Shown: positions 10,611-22,139, numbered from the stretch's first letter. The stretch: DNA of 64,000 nt from Dendrolimus kikuchii (GCA_019925095.2 CM034407.1:6409210-6473209), one strand, 5' to 3'. Translations and numbers: made by a program. The notes: a model not told the origin generated them from the letters alone.

Positions 10611-10924
10611 AGTTGTTTTTTTAGTAGCTTAAATGTACAGATGGCAAGTTTGAATTTCATAATATTATAGATATTTACAATTTAAGTTTACATTCACTAT
10701 TAAGAGAAGAAAGAAAGAAATCATTAAGTAAATCACACGCATTTTAATTTTTCAAAATTCCTTACATACAATGTTCAACCATCGCACCCTCTATCAACTC
10801 TTTAACTATGTCAATAGTTAGCAAGATACAGGCTACCTAGACTTGCTCGCAAAGTCTTGATCATTTCCTCTAGCTCTTAAAGTATGAGTTGGAAAATTTT
10901 GGAAACAAGAATTTATGATTGGAA

Positions 10925-11025
10925 ATTTTTTTTAATGCTGGAGTACAGCAGACAGGCTGGCAGCCCACTGGATAGAAAGTGGATACCGTCGTCTAGGGTG
11001 CTACCAAGGCATGCGTAGCCAGGTA
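10925..11025 (-). repeat. repA-related fragment (GGAGTACAGCAGACAGGC subfamily)
   Basis: Diverged 3' end of repA on the minus strand, with GCAGCCCACTGGATAGAAAG and GATACCGTCGTCTAGGG. The same subfamily features occur in the copy at 50490-50790. Confidence 0.55.
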
Positions 11026-11227
11026 AAGTAGAAAAGTAGCAATCTGGTAATTTTTTTAGGAACGCATATTACAAACAAACATTTATTTAATTGTTTAGGA
11101 TCAAACTTAAGAAATTTCTTAATACTCATCAAAACGTATAATGCGATCTTAGGCATGACACAAGTGCTATATATGACTTTAGGAATTTATTTATTTTAAT
11201 TTATTATAATTTGGTTAATTTATATAT

Positions 11228-11378
11228 AGATATACTAGCTTCTGTCCGCGACTTCATCCGCGTGGAAAGTTTTTTTAACTATCCCACGGGAAGTCTTTAA
11301 TTATTCGGGATCAAAACTATCCTATATGTTGACCAGGGATATAAGCTACCACTTTAGAGATTAGCCCGTACAAACAGA
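11228..11378 (+). repeat. repL dispersed repeat, diverged
   Basis: It starts ACTAGCTTCTGTCCGCGACT like the copies at 24718 and 56662, but diverges downstream. The class is unknown to me; such CTTCTGCCCGCGACTTCGTC sequences are frequent in lepidopteran genomes. Confidence 0.5.
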
Positions 11379-11584
11379 TAGACAAACAGAGAAAAAAAAA
11401 ACTTGAAAAAAATCTATATTAGTTCTATTTCACTTCTTACATCCCCCTGACTCGGTTTTTAGCAAATTTTTTTCATTGTACAGAAATTCGACCTCTACAG
11501 TTTTATTATATGTATGTATAGAAGATGTTATTTGTTTCTTTGTGTCTGTTACTACAATTATTTTATATATATATATATATATTT

Positions 11585-11831
11585 GCCTGGTGGTAGGGCA
11601 TTTGCCCGACTGAATGGCTACCACCCCTGGTCTAAAGCATGTCGCCATAACAACCTTGACTTGTGTTCCGGCATTAGTGACCAGGTTCCAGTCTCCCTTA
11701 AGAGAGCAGCAACGCATTTGTAGCACCTTTGATGTTTGCAAATGTCCATAGGCGATGGTAACCTCTTTCCATCAAGTGGGCCATCGGCCTGTCTGCTGAA
11801 CTCCTGCAATAAAAAAAAGTAAAAAAAAAAT
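11585..11831 (+). repeat. repA short form starting at GCC(A/T)GGTGGTAG
   Basis: It lacks the first about 85 bp of the full element and begins at GCCTGGTGGTAGGGC, directly after a TA repeat. Four other copies start at the same internal position (36289, 45904, 55673, and 44817 on the minus strand). Confidence 0.85.
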
Positions 11832-11921
11832 AATATGTACTTATATCTTTTTAAATTATTGCTTTATTATATTGTTTTTAGTCTGTAATTCATTTACCTT
11901 TATCAACTGCTTTATACTATA

Positions 11922-11923
<2 letters not shown>

Positions 11924-11975
<52 letters not shown>
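11924..11975. repeat. (TA)n microsatellite
   Basis: About 25 uninterrupted TA units. Confidence 0.95.
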
Positions 11976-11980
<5 letters not shown>

Positions 11981-12730
11981 GTTGTTGTTATGTGTGTTGT
12001 ATTGTCCACCGTGACTTCACTTTATGGTCCCAGACAGACAGAAGAACAGCGCTTGTCCTTGTTGGCTAGCATTATACTGAGACTGGGTCTAACTTAGGAC
12101 TTATTTTGTTACTATTTCTATTTTAGTTTTTGTCCTAAGTAAAATATTTTTCTTTCTTTCTATAGAAGGTTACTATATGTAATAAATGTATCGAAGTTAA
12201 ACGTGAAATTCGAGTTTTCATAGTTCATTAAATAGTCTTTCAAGGATTTATTCACAGTAACCAACTGATTTTAACAACAACAATACTTCGTTACAGCAAC
12301 TAATGTGCTTTCACCCAACAATTCGGTAATGAATCAATACAAAAATATGCTAATTCTTTTAAACTGTCAACATAATGAAGTTGGATGCGCGTGCGCACGG
12401 CGCGTGCTGTACCTTAATTAATTCAGGGATCGTCCGCCAGGTGGCGACGCAGATGGTATATTACATGCGCTATAGTGGACATCACCGCAATTGGTGATAT
12501 GCTGATAAAAATTGTGTCGACTTGATAAATAGCACTGGGGACGAATTCTTCTATTTCAATATCTTGTCGTTGCAACATTCAAAGTACGATTCCATTACGA
12601 TAGTGACAAAAATTTGTATTCTACTAAATCCATAATATCTTCTCGATATCGTCGCGGCGGAATAATAGTAGAAAAAAATTGGTATTACCATTAGCAGAAA
12701 TGGGATTAGCCGAAACGAATATTGAAAAGT
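11976..12730. other. AT-rich stretch, no gene recognised
   Basis: Mostly unique sequence. A CpG-containing patch GATGCGCGTGCGCACGGCGC lies near 12384; no coding frame. Confidence 0.4.
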
Positions 12731-12803
12731 TGGTAGATTTGTTTCCATCTGTGGACCCTCTGCCTGTCTGCTGAACTCATGCAATAAAGAATAAAATAAA
12801 AAT
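12731..12803 (+). repeat. repA 3' tail fragment
   Basis: GTTTCCATCTGTGGACCCTC, TGCCTGTCTGCTGAACTCAT and an AATAAAGAATAAAATAAAAA tail match the last 70 bp of repA. Confidence 0.65.
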
Positions 12804-12876
12804 ACAAGTGAAGCGTAGGAAGTCTTCAATCTAGCAACTTTTCTCGAAATATTGCGTATATTTTAATTATTTTCAA

Positions 12877-13265
12877 TCTATATATATAAAAATCAATTGT
12901 TGTTCGTTAGTCTTGCTAAAACTCAAGAACGGTTGGACTGATTTGGCTAATTTTGGTTTTTAATTATTTGTGGAAGTCCAGGGAAGGCTTAAAAAGTGAG
13001 TAAATATGAAAAAATGCTTGGAATGTAGTAAAAACAAAAATTTCGCTTTCCCTTAGAAGCTATTCTTACCTGTCAAACATTTGATATTCGTCCCGTCGTT
13101 TAGAAATCAATTAAATTTAAAAGTCGTTCAGAAATTAAATTAAATTTAAAAGTGAAGTTTTTTTGTTTTTGAATGTCAAACGTTTTATGTTCGTCCCGTC
13201 GTTCAGAAATCAACGTTTTTTATTTATTGATTCTGAGGCGGTACGAAGTTTGCCGTGTCAACTAG
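12877..13265 (+). mobile_element. Non-autonomous Helitron, complete
   Basis: It starts TCTATATATATAAAAATC, ends GTCAACTAG, and sits between an A (12876) and a T (13266). These are the 5' TC, 3' CTRR and A|T target hallmarks of Helitrons. A GGCGGTACGAAGTTTGCCG segment just before the end fits the terminal hairpin with one mismatch. Inside, GTTCGTCCCGTCGTTCAGAA recurs as an internal duplication. It has no coding capacity. Confidence 0.8.
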
Positions 13266-14409
13266 TTTTATAATAAAAACTCGCTTGCGCGTACAAAGGT
13301 TCGTTTTTCATCAGGTGTTTATTTATTTATTTACTATTATTATTTAATTGACTATTTATTTATATATTTAAGGCACACGAACAGCACACATATTATTATG
13401 CTACATTACAAATCGTTTAATATAAAAGTTCTGATGTGTCGACCCATTAAAGAAGTGCACAGCATTTACAATTCAAATGTCAATATACTAATAATCTAAT
13501 TAATTAATGTCAATATTATGCATATGTCAAGTATGAATATAGTTAAACGTAAATTAATAAATAATGTTGTCAAAATTAATAAGGTAAAGCAAAGAAAATG
13601 CAAAAAGAATTAAATTAAAAATAAATATATAAGAGACTACGAGTGTTGCTAGAAAATGTTTATATTGCGCGTACACACCGGCGTGAGCGTAATGGTTTAA
13701 TCCCGGCTGGACCAGTGTGTACCTCTCCAGGTTAGTCGTGCGCCGACAACAAGTGAAGTCAAAATCCAATCATTGGTAAGGCATGTGAATGAATAGTAAG
13801 ATATAATAACTGGTGGTGTAAAGAAACGTAAACATTAAGCACTAATCTAATATATCTATAACTAATTAGGATCCGCGATTAAATTGATATATGTGGATTT
13901 TAGGTTGTTGGAGAAATTGTGAACACGGATACGTTTTCAAGAAGACTATTTTTTGGTGTTACCACTCTCAGCACAATAAATTGCGCGACCTTTTTTAGTG
14001 TTACCACTCTAAGAAACATAAATTGCACAACCTTTTAGTGTTGCCATTTGGATAATGGTTTTGTGCCAACTCGCGACACCTTGCCGTAGACAACCACTGA
14101 TTTCTTCTTCATTCCGTTCTATATGTAACGTAAACTTGGCTTTTTCGTCTTTATTATGTTAAAGTTGACCCCCGATCATTAAAACGTCTTTATTTTAATT
14201 AGCATGACATTGCACCAAATGTTTACTGCTTACTCCGATTAAGATCGTTTTGGGCATTTTTGGTCATTTGTAACAGAACCGCCTTATGTCGTTTTTGTAA
14301 TTAAAATAATTATTATGACTTGGCGACGTTTTGTATAGTAATTATAATGGTCTTGATACAAATTGAAATGTGAATTGATCTCAGCAAATATTTAATTATC
14401 GAAAGGGCA
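13266..14409. other. AT-rich stretch with a short tandem repeat
   Basis: No genes. At about 13958-14050, two to three units built on TGTTACCACTCT...ATAAATTGC(G/A)C(G/A)ACCTTTT form a diverged tandem repeat. Confidence 0.4.
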
Positions 14410-15090
14410 AATATTTTTTTAAATTATTTATACATACATTAAACTATAATATAAATTAAACTAAAAATAAGCTATATATACAAACTAAAATTAAACTATA
14501 AAATCTAATAACAGACCGCGATTGCCTCGCTGAATGACAATGCTAAGGCGTTGCCCGAGGTACAAACCACTCTTTTGGTCACGTTAGACATCCACCAGAC
14601 GTTTGGCTATGTCTCCATAAAGCTTGTGTGCCTCAGGCCCCATGGTCCCAGAGTCTCGATCCAAAAATCAATATGTAGCCATTTCCGATGGCTGAGTATT
14701 TGTGGCGTCTTAAAGCCTCCTGTTGTGCAGCAGCTGTACCGGCAGACATACTAGTGGCTGGATGATGTGACGCTGCGAAATTATCGACGCAAGATGCATC
14801 TCATACTAAGGGATGACCCATTTTCCAGGGCACCAATGACATACCATCGGGTCTCTTGCCATCGTCGCGGCACAAGCTGTTCGGTCCTAGAACGACAGGT
14901 ACCCCGGTGGTGACAAGAGCCCGACGGATTATGTCATTAAGTGTTGCCTGGCGTGGTATTCTGCCGGCACTTCTGATACATGATAAATCATGGTGACCGA
15001 GGCGCTCCACCTTATCTGCACGCTGAAAGCGATGTGGGACAACACAGGCCGCCCCTAGACGAATGCAGGCACTTATTCTAAACGTGTTAT
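14410..15090 (-). mobile_element. repK non-LTR retrotransposon C-terminal fragment
   Basis: The minus strand reads, with frameshifts, …CIRLGAACVVPH…, then IIRRALVTTGVPVVLGPN and DGKRPDGMSLVPWKMG, then ATSMSAGTAAAQQEALRRHK, then (other frame) SGLYLGQRLSIVIQRGN, followed by an A/T-rich 3' UTR. This order, DGKRPDG…VPW…YLGQR…IQRGN, is that of the C-terminal region of a family of invertebrate non-LTR reverse transcriptases. It is the longest of six repK fragments here and has several stops. Confidence 0.75.
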
Positions 15091-15256
15091 CGAAAACAGC
15101 TATTATTTGAGGCTTTTCGGTTCAAGATCCTTGGTACATGGGAGCCTGAAGCGTTCTCCGGCAGTGGATGAAGACGTTGGGCCCCTGCTGGCAGAGCTCG
15201 CGGCGGGACTAGACCGTGTACCCGTGGCCCTGGCATAAGGGTGATTATATGCCTAT

Positions 15257-15313
15257 GCCACTATTGCCACACCAAAGTCACGGATACCCCTGACTTTGGT
15301 GTGACAATAGCAC
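15257..15313. repeat. Near-perfect hairpin, ~22-bp stem
   Basis: The arm CACTATTGCCACACCAAAGT (from 15259) is answered by ACTTTGGTGTGACAATAG (15293-15310), with two mismatches and a loop of about 10 nt. It lies just upstream (in repK orientation) of the repK fragment. Confidence 0.8.
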
Positions 15314-15789
15314 TTCATACGTGAGGTGCTAATGCCACTCCGACCTTGCGAACCCCATACACCCGCCGCGATTTTCCTTTTTCGGTCCCCAAGCAGATTT
15401 CTCCTCGCTTGAAAAAATAATTGGAAGCCTGAAGCTCACAAACTTGATCCAGACATTCATTTTGATCTGTGGAGGCTTATCAATAGCTTTTCTTTATTTA
15501 TCTTTTAATTTAATTAATATTATTATAGCTGTTAGCCCCCAAAATAAAATAAGATCAGCATGTAACAGATACACTCTACATTAGTATGAGTTTAGTATTA
15601 AAATTATAATAAATTAATATAATAAGTTATTCTTAAGGTACACCACAACACAAACATACATTCATTAAATGTCACACACAATAACAAAGTAACAAATAAG
15701 CGCGTATAACTTCTTAAATTTAATTGTAAAAAAAGGGTACGGAACTAGAGTCCGTAGAGTTGTCAATAAAAAATAAATAAGATAAATAA

Positions 15790-16210
15790 ATTACTAAACG
15801 AAGGCTTGATATCTCGCGCGACCAAAAACTTTTTTTTACTACGAAGAGGAAATACATTTCGTATAATACCAGGCCCTTTGTGAGGGTTAGACCTTACGCG
15901 ACGAGATTAAGCGCCGCATGGTTTGTGTGGGACTCTGATCTCTGATACAGACGTTCACGCATCAAGGCCTTGATCATCTCGGGACAGCGTGACCAACTTC
16001 ACCAACAGAGGTTAGATCCACCGCATCCCCAAATGCTGGCGGACCCCTGCGATGGGGCACCACGGGAGGGGATTTTGCGCATATCGGCGGCTCCGGAGGC
16101 CGAAATGACGTCGGCGTCCAGAGGTCGCATGCGCACCTCTCTCCCTCAGTCGTTCGCGCGACCAAAAGCTGGTCTATACCTCGGACAGCACATTAGGGTT
16201 GTCATTTAAT
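15790..16210 (+). mobile_element. repK fragment, split by a retroposon
   Basis: If the 326-bp insert and one copy of the 14-bp duplication are ignored, the plus strand reads KRRLDISRDQKAGLYLGQHI. This matches SKRLIDSSGDQRAGAYLGQRI in the copy at 31.6 kb. It then runs into the A/T-rich repK 3' UTR. Confidence 0.7.
15828..16153 (-). mobile_element. 326-bp GC-rich retroposon with 14-bp target duplication
   Basis: The insert is bounded by TCGCGCGACCAAAA at 15814-15827 and at 16154-16167. On the minus strand it starts AACGACTGAGGGAGAGAGG and ends in AGTAAAAAAAAGT, an oligo-A tail, so it was copied from RNA. Its composition is clearly more GC-rich than its surroundings. No other copy is in the window and I do not recognise its source. 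It could be a SINE, a 5'-truncated LINE end or a processed RNA copy. Confidence 0.75.
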
Positions 16211-16439
16211 GATACCGCGTGACCATCTTTTTTGTGAACATTCCTTCTTGATTGATAATGGATCAGTATGGCGAGTCGACGATGTGTTATAATGAAAAAG
16301 TACGATACTAGCTCTGACAGTTTGGTTTCTCAGAGAAAATAGAATTATTAATAAAGAATTATGTATTTATATATTTAGATTATTTAAAGAGAAATTATAT
16401 ATACAAACTAAAAGAAACTACATACAAATAAAAAGTACC

Positions 16440-16600
16440 TAACACATATCTCTAAGCTAAAATCGGTCCAGCCCGACCAGACTGCTATCGCAGGCCAGTG
16501 CGTCTAAGGGGCTGGCAGCAAACCTCGCTGAATACAAACATGAATTATTTGAACGAGGTAAGCTCCAGCCTTCTGGTCTACAAATTAGAGAATATTTGTG
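16440..16600 (-). mobile_element. repK fragment
   Basis: The minus strand reads DQKAGAYLVQIIHVCIQRG followed by stops and an A/T-rich 3' region, like the other repK ends. It forms the right arm of the inverted duplication. Confidence 0.65.
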
Positions 16601-16845
16601 GTTTTTTTTTATTATTAACAACTCTACGGACTCGAGTTTCGTACCCTTTTTTACAACTTAATTTCTAGATTTCATTTTTTGAATTTAACACGCTTATTAG
16701 TTATTTTGGTTCTCGTGTGTGACATTAATTTATTGATGTTCGTGTTGAGGTGTATGTATCTTACGAATAACTTATTATATAAATTTATTCTAGTTTTAAT
16801 ACTAAACTTATACTAATGTAGAGTGTATCTGTTGCATGCTGGTGT

Positions 16846-18048
16846 TGTGAGGAAGTGCATGTGCAGTGTGGGCCTTATATATTCTATACTTATATATATT
16901 GTCCTATCTAGTGCCATGTGTGTTGTTTTTTTCTTTTCTGTGCCTGGGTTATTAATTTTTAGGCTCTTTGTGTGTCTTGGTTTGTTTGTGAAGTGTGTGT
17001 GTAGTGCAATGCGGTGGTAGTGTGAATATTTGTGATTAAAAAGGTTAACTTTTCTTTATCGTATTATTTTATAATTTATGTATATTGAGATATAAATAAC
17101 TACACATCACTTCATACCCCGTATATAGTCTATTAGAGAATTACCATATAGTATGCACTTAGAGTGCAACAGCTGTTAGTGAACGCATCTGCATACAATG
17201 CGGTACGATTATTGGACTGCGCGCGCGCACTGCTGGCTTGAATAAGTGAGTTCAATTGTGAGATTAACTTAATTTCACTTCCTCGTTGCTTCGCTTGGTT
17301 TTGTACAATATAGTGTTTTGCTCGAGAACTAATATACAGACAGACATCGTAAGCGACATACATAAAATTTCACAGGAGAGCTACTTTACAATTTATTTTT
17401 AAAAAAATATTCATAGTTCTCCGATTTTTAGTATATTCAGAATTTTGCCATTATCACAGATATGAGCATAAGGACCTTTGTTTTAGGATCTAAATTACTT
17501 TAGCCGTATGTTACAATAAAAAAATGAAATACCTAACAACATTGCTCCTTACAGTACTTTAAGAATCAGGTTCATAAGCATTACTTTTCTATTGTGTATT
17601 CCTAGTCTAGTCTATAATTATTATAATTGTGTGTATATTGTCATATGCGCAAAAGTGTCTATTGCATGGGGCCCTTCGTATACAATAAGTTACACTATTT
17701 AAAAAAAAATTGCTATTGACCACTAAATGTTATTATAATATAAACATGTTTATGGACGATAAAACAATATGAACTGACATAAATATATTTAACGTGCTGT
17801 AATGGTAGACATTTTATTATTTAGATTAATTATAGATTATTATTATTAATTTTTAATTTTAATTGTATTGATTAATTGATTGTAAAAAAGTGTTTATAAA
17901 TAAATATTATAATGTTAATTTTGCACACCCAATTATGGGCTGAATGCATTGATACTGTAAAAACCGTAACAACTTTGTACATGCATTACGTAATAAATAT
18001 ATTCTATCACAAACACACACACAAGAAAACAACTAGTTCTATTCTATC
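16846..18048. other. AT-rich stretch, no gene recognised
   Basis: No coding signature. A CGCGCGCGC run lies near 17219, and the region 17395-18000 is extremely A/T-rich. Confidence 0.4.
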
Positions 18049-18065
18049 CTATATATATATATATA

Positions 18066-18128
<63 letters not shown>
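18049..18128. repeat. (TA)n microsatellite with one GTG interruption
   Basis: About 40 TA units, interrupted at 18071. An ACACACACAC run lies shortly before (18011-18022). Confidence 0.95.
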
Positions 18129-18131
<3 letters not shown>

Positions 18132-18199
18132 CGTATTTACATACGAGTATCGATATGTAGTTATATTGTTTTACTTGTATACACTGTGTATACTTATCA

Positions 18200-18330
18200 T
18201 CATTTATAAACTGCACCACCGACAGTTTTGAAAATATATCAAGCCCTGCTAAGGGTTGCCTGGAACAGATCGCTTTTTAACGACAAGACCGCCCGTTGAT
18301 TTAATTGTGAAATTAAATCTTCCCGAATCC
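18200..18330 (+). repeat. repH CR1-like LINE 3' UTR fragment
   Basis: CTGCACCACCGACAG…GGGTTGCCTGGAACAGATCGC…AAGACCGCC…GTTGATTTAATTGTGAAATT follows the repH 3' UTR order. The ATCT tail is missing. Confidence 0.6.
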
Positions 18331-18849
18331 ACTTGAAATCACAAAAAACCTCATCAATGTCGGTCCAACCGTTTTGGAGTTCAGTGACATACACACGGAA
18401 CAGAAAACTTTTATACAAAAAGATGTAGTCTATGCATATGTCTATAATTGGCTGCACAAGTTCCTTGATAATGCAATCAGATTTTGTATAGAATAAATCA
18501 AACTCTATGTAATGTATGACGTGTTTTATCTCCTATACTCTTAGATACGAGCGTGCTAACAATTATATATTTCTACAATCTATTCATAATAAAAACTCGG
18601 GTGGCACGTGCCCTATCTACAATCACAAAGGTGTAATAATGTCTGTGTATACATAAATTATGCTTTAATACCTCTGCGGGATGCCATAGCCGTTGCAATG
18701 TATGCGCAGGAGTTGGACGTATATCTTTTTAGACTTTTAAAGGGCCTATGATTTTTTTTGGATAATATAAACGAGTTAACAAATATCAGGAGTTCCTAAC
18801 ACTTACTTTGCAAATTATTTATAACTGGTAGCGAATATCTTATCTTAAA

Positions 18850-18912
18850 CTAGCGGTCCCGGCAGACGTTGTCCTGCTCTGAAAAAATAAAAATCTAGAT
18901 CCCGATTATAGT
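18850..18912 (-). mobile_element. Helitron 3' end fragment
   Basis: CTAGCGGTCCCGGCAGACG and TTGTCCTGCTCTGAAAAAAT are the reverse complement of the terminal 60 bp of the Helitron at 41986-42316. Confidence 0.7.
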
Positions 18913-18952
18913 CCCTCTATTTCCCGTCATGCCCCTTCATTTCTTTTATATA

Positions 18953-19252
18953 ATTATTGCAGGAGTTCTGCAGACAGGTAGACGGCCCACTTGATGGAAA
19001 GTGGTTACTATGGACACTTGCAATACTAAAGGTGCTACAAATGTGCTGCTGCTCTCTTAAAGGAGACTGGAACCTGGCCACTAATACCCGAACACAACTC
19101 ATGGTTGTTATGGCGACATACTCTAGACCAGGGGTGGTAGCCATCCAGTCGGGCGAATACCTTACTACCTGGCTGTGGGTTGTTTTGTCGCCTCTTACGA
19201 CAGGCCGCCCGGCCGCAGGAAATTGTATTCTTTCTCCGTCCCTGGACGGATT
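18953..19252 (-). repeat. repA full-length copy
   Basis: Complete minus-strand copy from the TTATTGCAGGAGTTCTGC tail junction to GTCCCTGGACGGAT. All conserved stems are present. Confidence 0.9.
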
Positions 19253-19950
19253 ACCTTCATTTACCGTAATTTCTCTTCCTTTTCCTACATTTCTTGCATT
19301 TTATAGAAACCCTATTATAGGTGCGGGTATGCAGCCAGTTAGGCGCCGCAGATCATATCGGCGTGTGGGCGCATCTGCCATTGTCATTATGTCAACACAC
19401 CCCCGCCATTGTTTTGATGTCATGTGACACATTCATTTATCTAGATAGTGGAATTGTACGTAATTGTAAATGATAATAATTAAATTGTAGTTTGTATTTA
19501 TTGATTTATAGATGATAGATAACGTTTTATTGCCATCATATAAGTTATATGAAGTTATAAAAATGAAATAAAGTTTTGAATTAATCATAAACAATCTTGT
19601 GATTTGTTTTGACTGAGTACCCGTTTTCACGAAAATTGCGCGGACGGAGGAGTATGAAATTTCGCACACTTATAGTTTATATAGAGAAGAAGCGACGAAT
19701 GCTAATATTTTTTTTAAATTATGCATAAACAATACATTAAATCAATAAAAAAAAACATTACACACACTACCATGTATGTGACACACACACGCATATATAT
19801 ACTCTTTTGTTTATTGTTCAAGTCAAATTAACAATGTAGCCTTGGCGAAATCTATGATTATAGAAGTATAGTCTTTGACATTAATTATTATGGGCGAATT
19901 TCGACCACTAGTTTATACAAAATACCTTACAATACTACACGTAAAACTCA
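19253..19950. other. Intergenic, no gene recognised
   Basis: A short GC-richer patch at 19310-19400 (GCCGCAGATCATATCGGCG) is not repeated elsewhere in the window. The rest is A/T-rich. Confidence 0.4.
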
Positions 19951-20240
19951 AGTAATAGTAGAATTCGCCACAAAGGCAGGCACGGGAATCTTAGTCCATA
20001 GAGCCAATTCTGATGTATATCTCTTCCTATAGGTAGCGCAGTTAAATTGTAGGCTACAACTGACGTCTTTCAACGGAGTTCTTGTGAAAACTCGAAAGGC
20101 CATATTTGACTATACAGTTCACATTTCCCACAAAAGCACATAATTACTAATTATTTTATCCTACAACTATAGTTCATTTAGAGTAATTTTTAGGGAATAA
20201 AACTGCACAGCACATCGTCCCCTTTCAGTTCTCGCCAAAA
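19951..20240 (-). repeat. repB, type with the GGCGAATTCTACTA 3' module
   Basis: The 5' part matches repB (GGCGAGAACTGAAAGG on the minus strand). The 3' module (ATTGGCTCTATGGAC…TGCCTGCCTTTGTGGCG) matches 55490-55590, not the copies at 22.7 and 29.7 kb. Confidence 0.75.
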
Positions 20241-21889
20241 ACTTCGTAAAATTCAAGTTTAAAATTTCAAAATATTTTCAAGCTACAATTTGTGTTGTTG
20301 GTTTCCAAGTGAAATTAAGTGACATAAAAAGCATTTCTTTCGTCACGATTACAGAAATATACAAACGAGCCATACGCACGTTATTATTACTGTTATAATT
20401 ATGACTCGGTTCTCGGAAAATAATGTTTTAAAGGAACACGAATTGTTAACAAACACGATTACTTGGCATAGGGGAGTCGCCATTGTCGTTAGTCAATCGA
20501 AATGAATTACTGAATATATGTACATAGATAACATATATACATAGATGCACTTTACTGATAAATTCATGTTAACAACATTTTCTTTGCAAAACCATAAACA
20601 ATCTTAGCGCTTTAAGAAAACTCTTTTAAATTAGTTAACTTTAAGGAAATTTCTAGCCATCTAATATGGCGAGATTGTTCCGAAAATGAGATACGATAAA
20701 ATATTTTTAAAAACAAACAGTTGTCTTTTAATAAGTCCAATTATTAATCCAACTATTAATATTAAAATCCAACATAAATGTACCTCTTTTGGTAACGGAC
20801 CTTGCCATGTTTTAGAGATTGCCAGTTCTTACTGACTACAAATTGTAATAGAACTATCTACTAAAGTAAAATTATTATAAGCGTGAGTATTATGTATTAC
20901 GTCTCATTAAATCTCGCTTGAACAGATATTCAAGTTCAATTTTTTTTATTCAAATTAAGTTCCACTGCAGAACACTTTTTGAAGTATCATATATATGTCA
21001 AAATTTAATTTTACTTCCTATTCTATATACACCGCTTCGCAACGTGTTATTGCTGTTAGACAAAAGAAGCGGCAAGAAACTCCCCAGCAACCCGTCTAGC
21101 TAAAAATTGTTGTTCTTCTTATTTATCTAGCTCAAACTCTTTTTTTAATAAATTTTATACAGAAATATGTAACACAATTACTCTTCGAAGAATTAATGGA
21201 ATTGTAGCAAACGGTGCATACTCAGTAAAACAAATACGCAGTAAAAGGAAAGAAAATTATTATTATAGATATAATGATGACATTACGTACTAAAAATGTA
21301 TACTGCAATATATCTCTATAAATTCCTTCCATGCTTGGTAAGATAAAAAAAAACGTTATACAAAATATAATATAAAAGGTTGGAGCGAGGTGCTATGTAA
21401 ATTAAGTTTTGTTGAAGTTGAGTATTGTTCAATAGTGTAGTATTCCTTTTTTAGCAAGATACCTTTTAATTTTGTTTTAAATTTAGTGAACTATCTTCTA
21501 ACACTGACTAAGTAACTTCTAACATCATTTGCTATGTAGTTCAAACGTGTAAGCCAAACTAAAATATATTTTAGTCTGACCTACATAATATTAAAAGTCT
21601 TACTTCATTTCCTGCGTAAGGTCTCCCTTTTGTGTTAACTAATGTTATAATTCGTTTGGCTACATTTAGTTCATGGTATGAGATTTGATGAAAGCAAGGA
21701 TCCCTTTTGTTTTAATGTCACGCTTTTAGTCAAAATTGATCTAATAACAATGGGACCGTGTACGGTGGAGATAGGTGTTGAAAATTAATCCCATAAAGGC
21801 TATCTTAACAAAATTAAAGATGGAACTTTAAATAAGATCTAATTCATTCGTTTTTGAGTTTATTTAAATTATTAACTATTTCAAATATT
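20241..21889. other. AT-rich stretch with one small shared block
   Basis: No gene recognised. At 21028-21100, CACCGCTTCGCAACGTGTTA…GAAGCGGCAAGAAACTC recurs at 40018-40085 and inverted inside the repG MITE at 25385-25445. Confidence 0.4.
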
Positions 21890-21899
21890 TGTATATTTG

Positions 21900-22139
21900 G
21901 GCATGTGGAAAGAATGCATGATGAAAGAATGACTAAACAGATATGCAATGCAAAAGTGGATGGATGCAGAAGTCGTGGAAGGCCACGACGCACCTTCCAT
22001 GATCAAATTGATCGTGTACTAGCAGAAGGTGATGTCAGGAGCCTTAAGAACAGACGAGCGTGCATGACAAGAACTATGAATGTCAAAGAAGACAGTGAGG
22101 TGTGCCTACCCCGCAAGGGAACTGGCGTGAAGTTATGTA
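21900..22139 (+). mobile_element. repC RTE-like LINE 3' end with internal deletion
   Basis: It encodes ERMHDERMTKQICNAKVDGC and RGRPRRTFHDQIDRVL, then jumps from SEVC to the terminal CLPRKGTGVK by a deletion that removes the KPKWRSVVRA segment. It ends in GTAT. A 10-bp target duplication TGTATATTTG lies at 21890-21899 and 22140-22149. Confidence 0.85.

Larger units (their letters stand above)
15558..16845. repeat. Large imperfect inverted duplication containing repK fragments
   Basis: 15558-15765 (GATACACTCTACATTAGTAT…GGGTACGGAACTAGAGTCCG…) reappears in reverse complement at 16615-16845, at roughly 80% similarity by eye. In each arm the block is followed by a repK DQKAG(L/A)YL fragment pointing inwards. 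The left arm carries an extra 326-bp retroposon (15828-16153). Confidence 0.75.

Noticed and set aside
11924..11975. TATATA runs as promoters
   Set aside because: They are plain TA microsatellites; the same holds for 18049-18128 and 27710-27726.
18957..19427. A 156-codon plus-strand frame as a gene
   Set aside because: Two-thirds is read-through of a minus-strand repA copy, and the remainder has no family resemblance.
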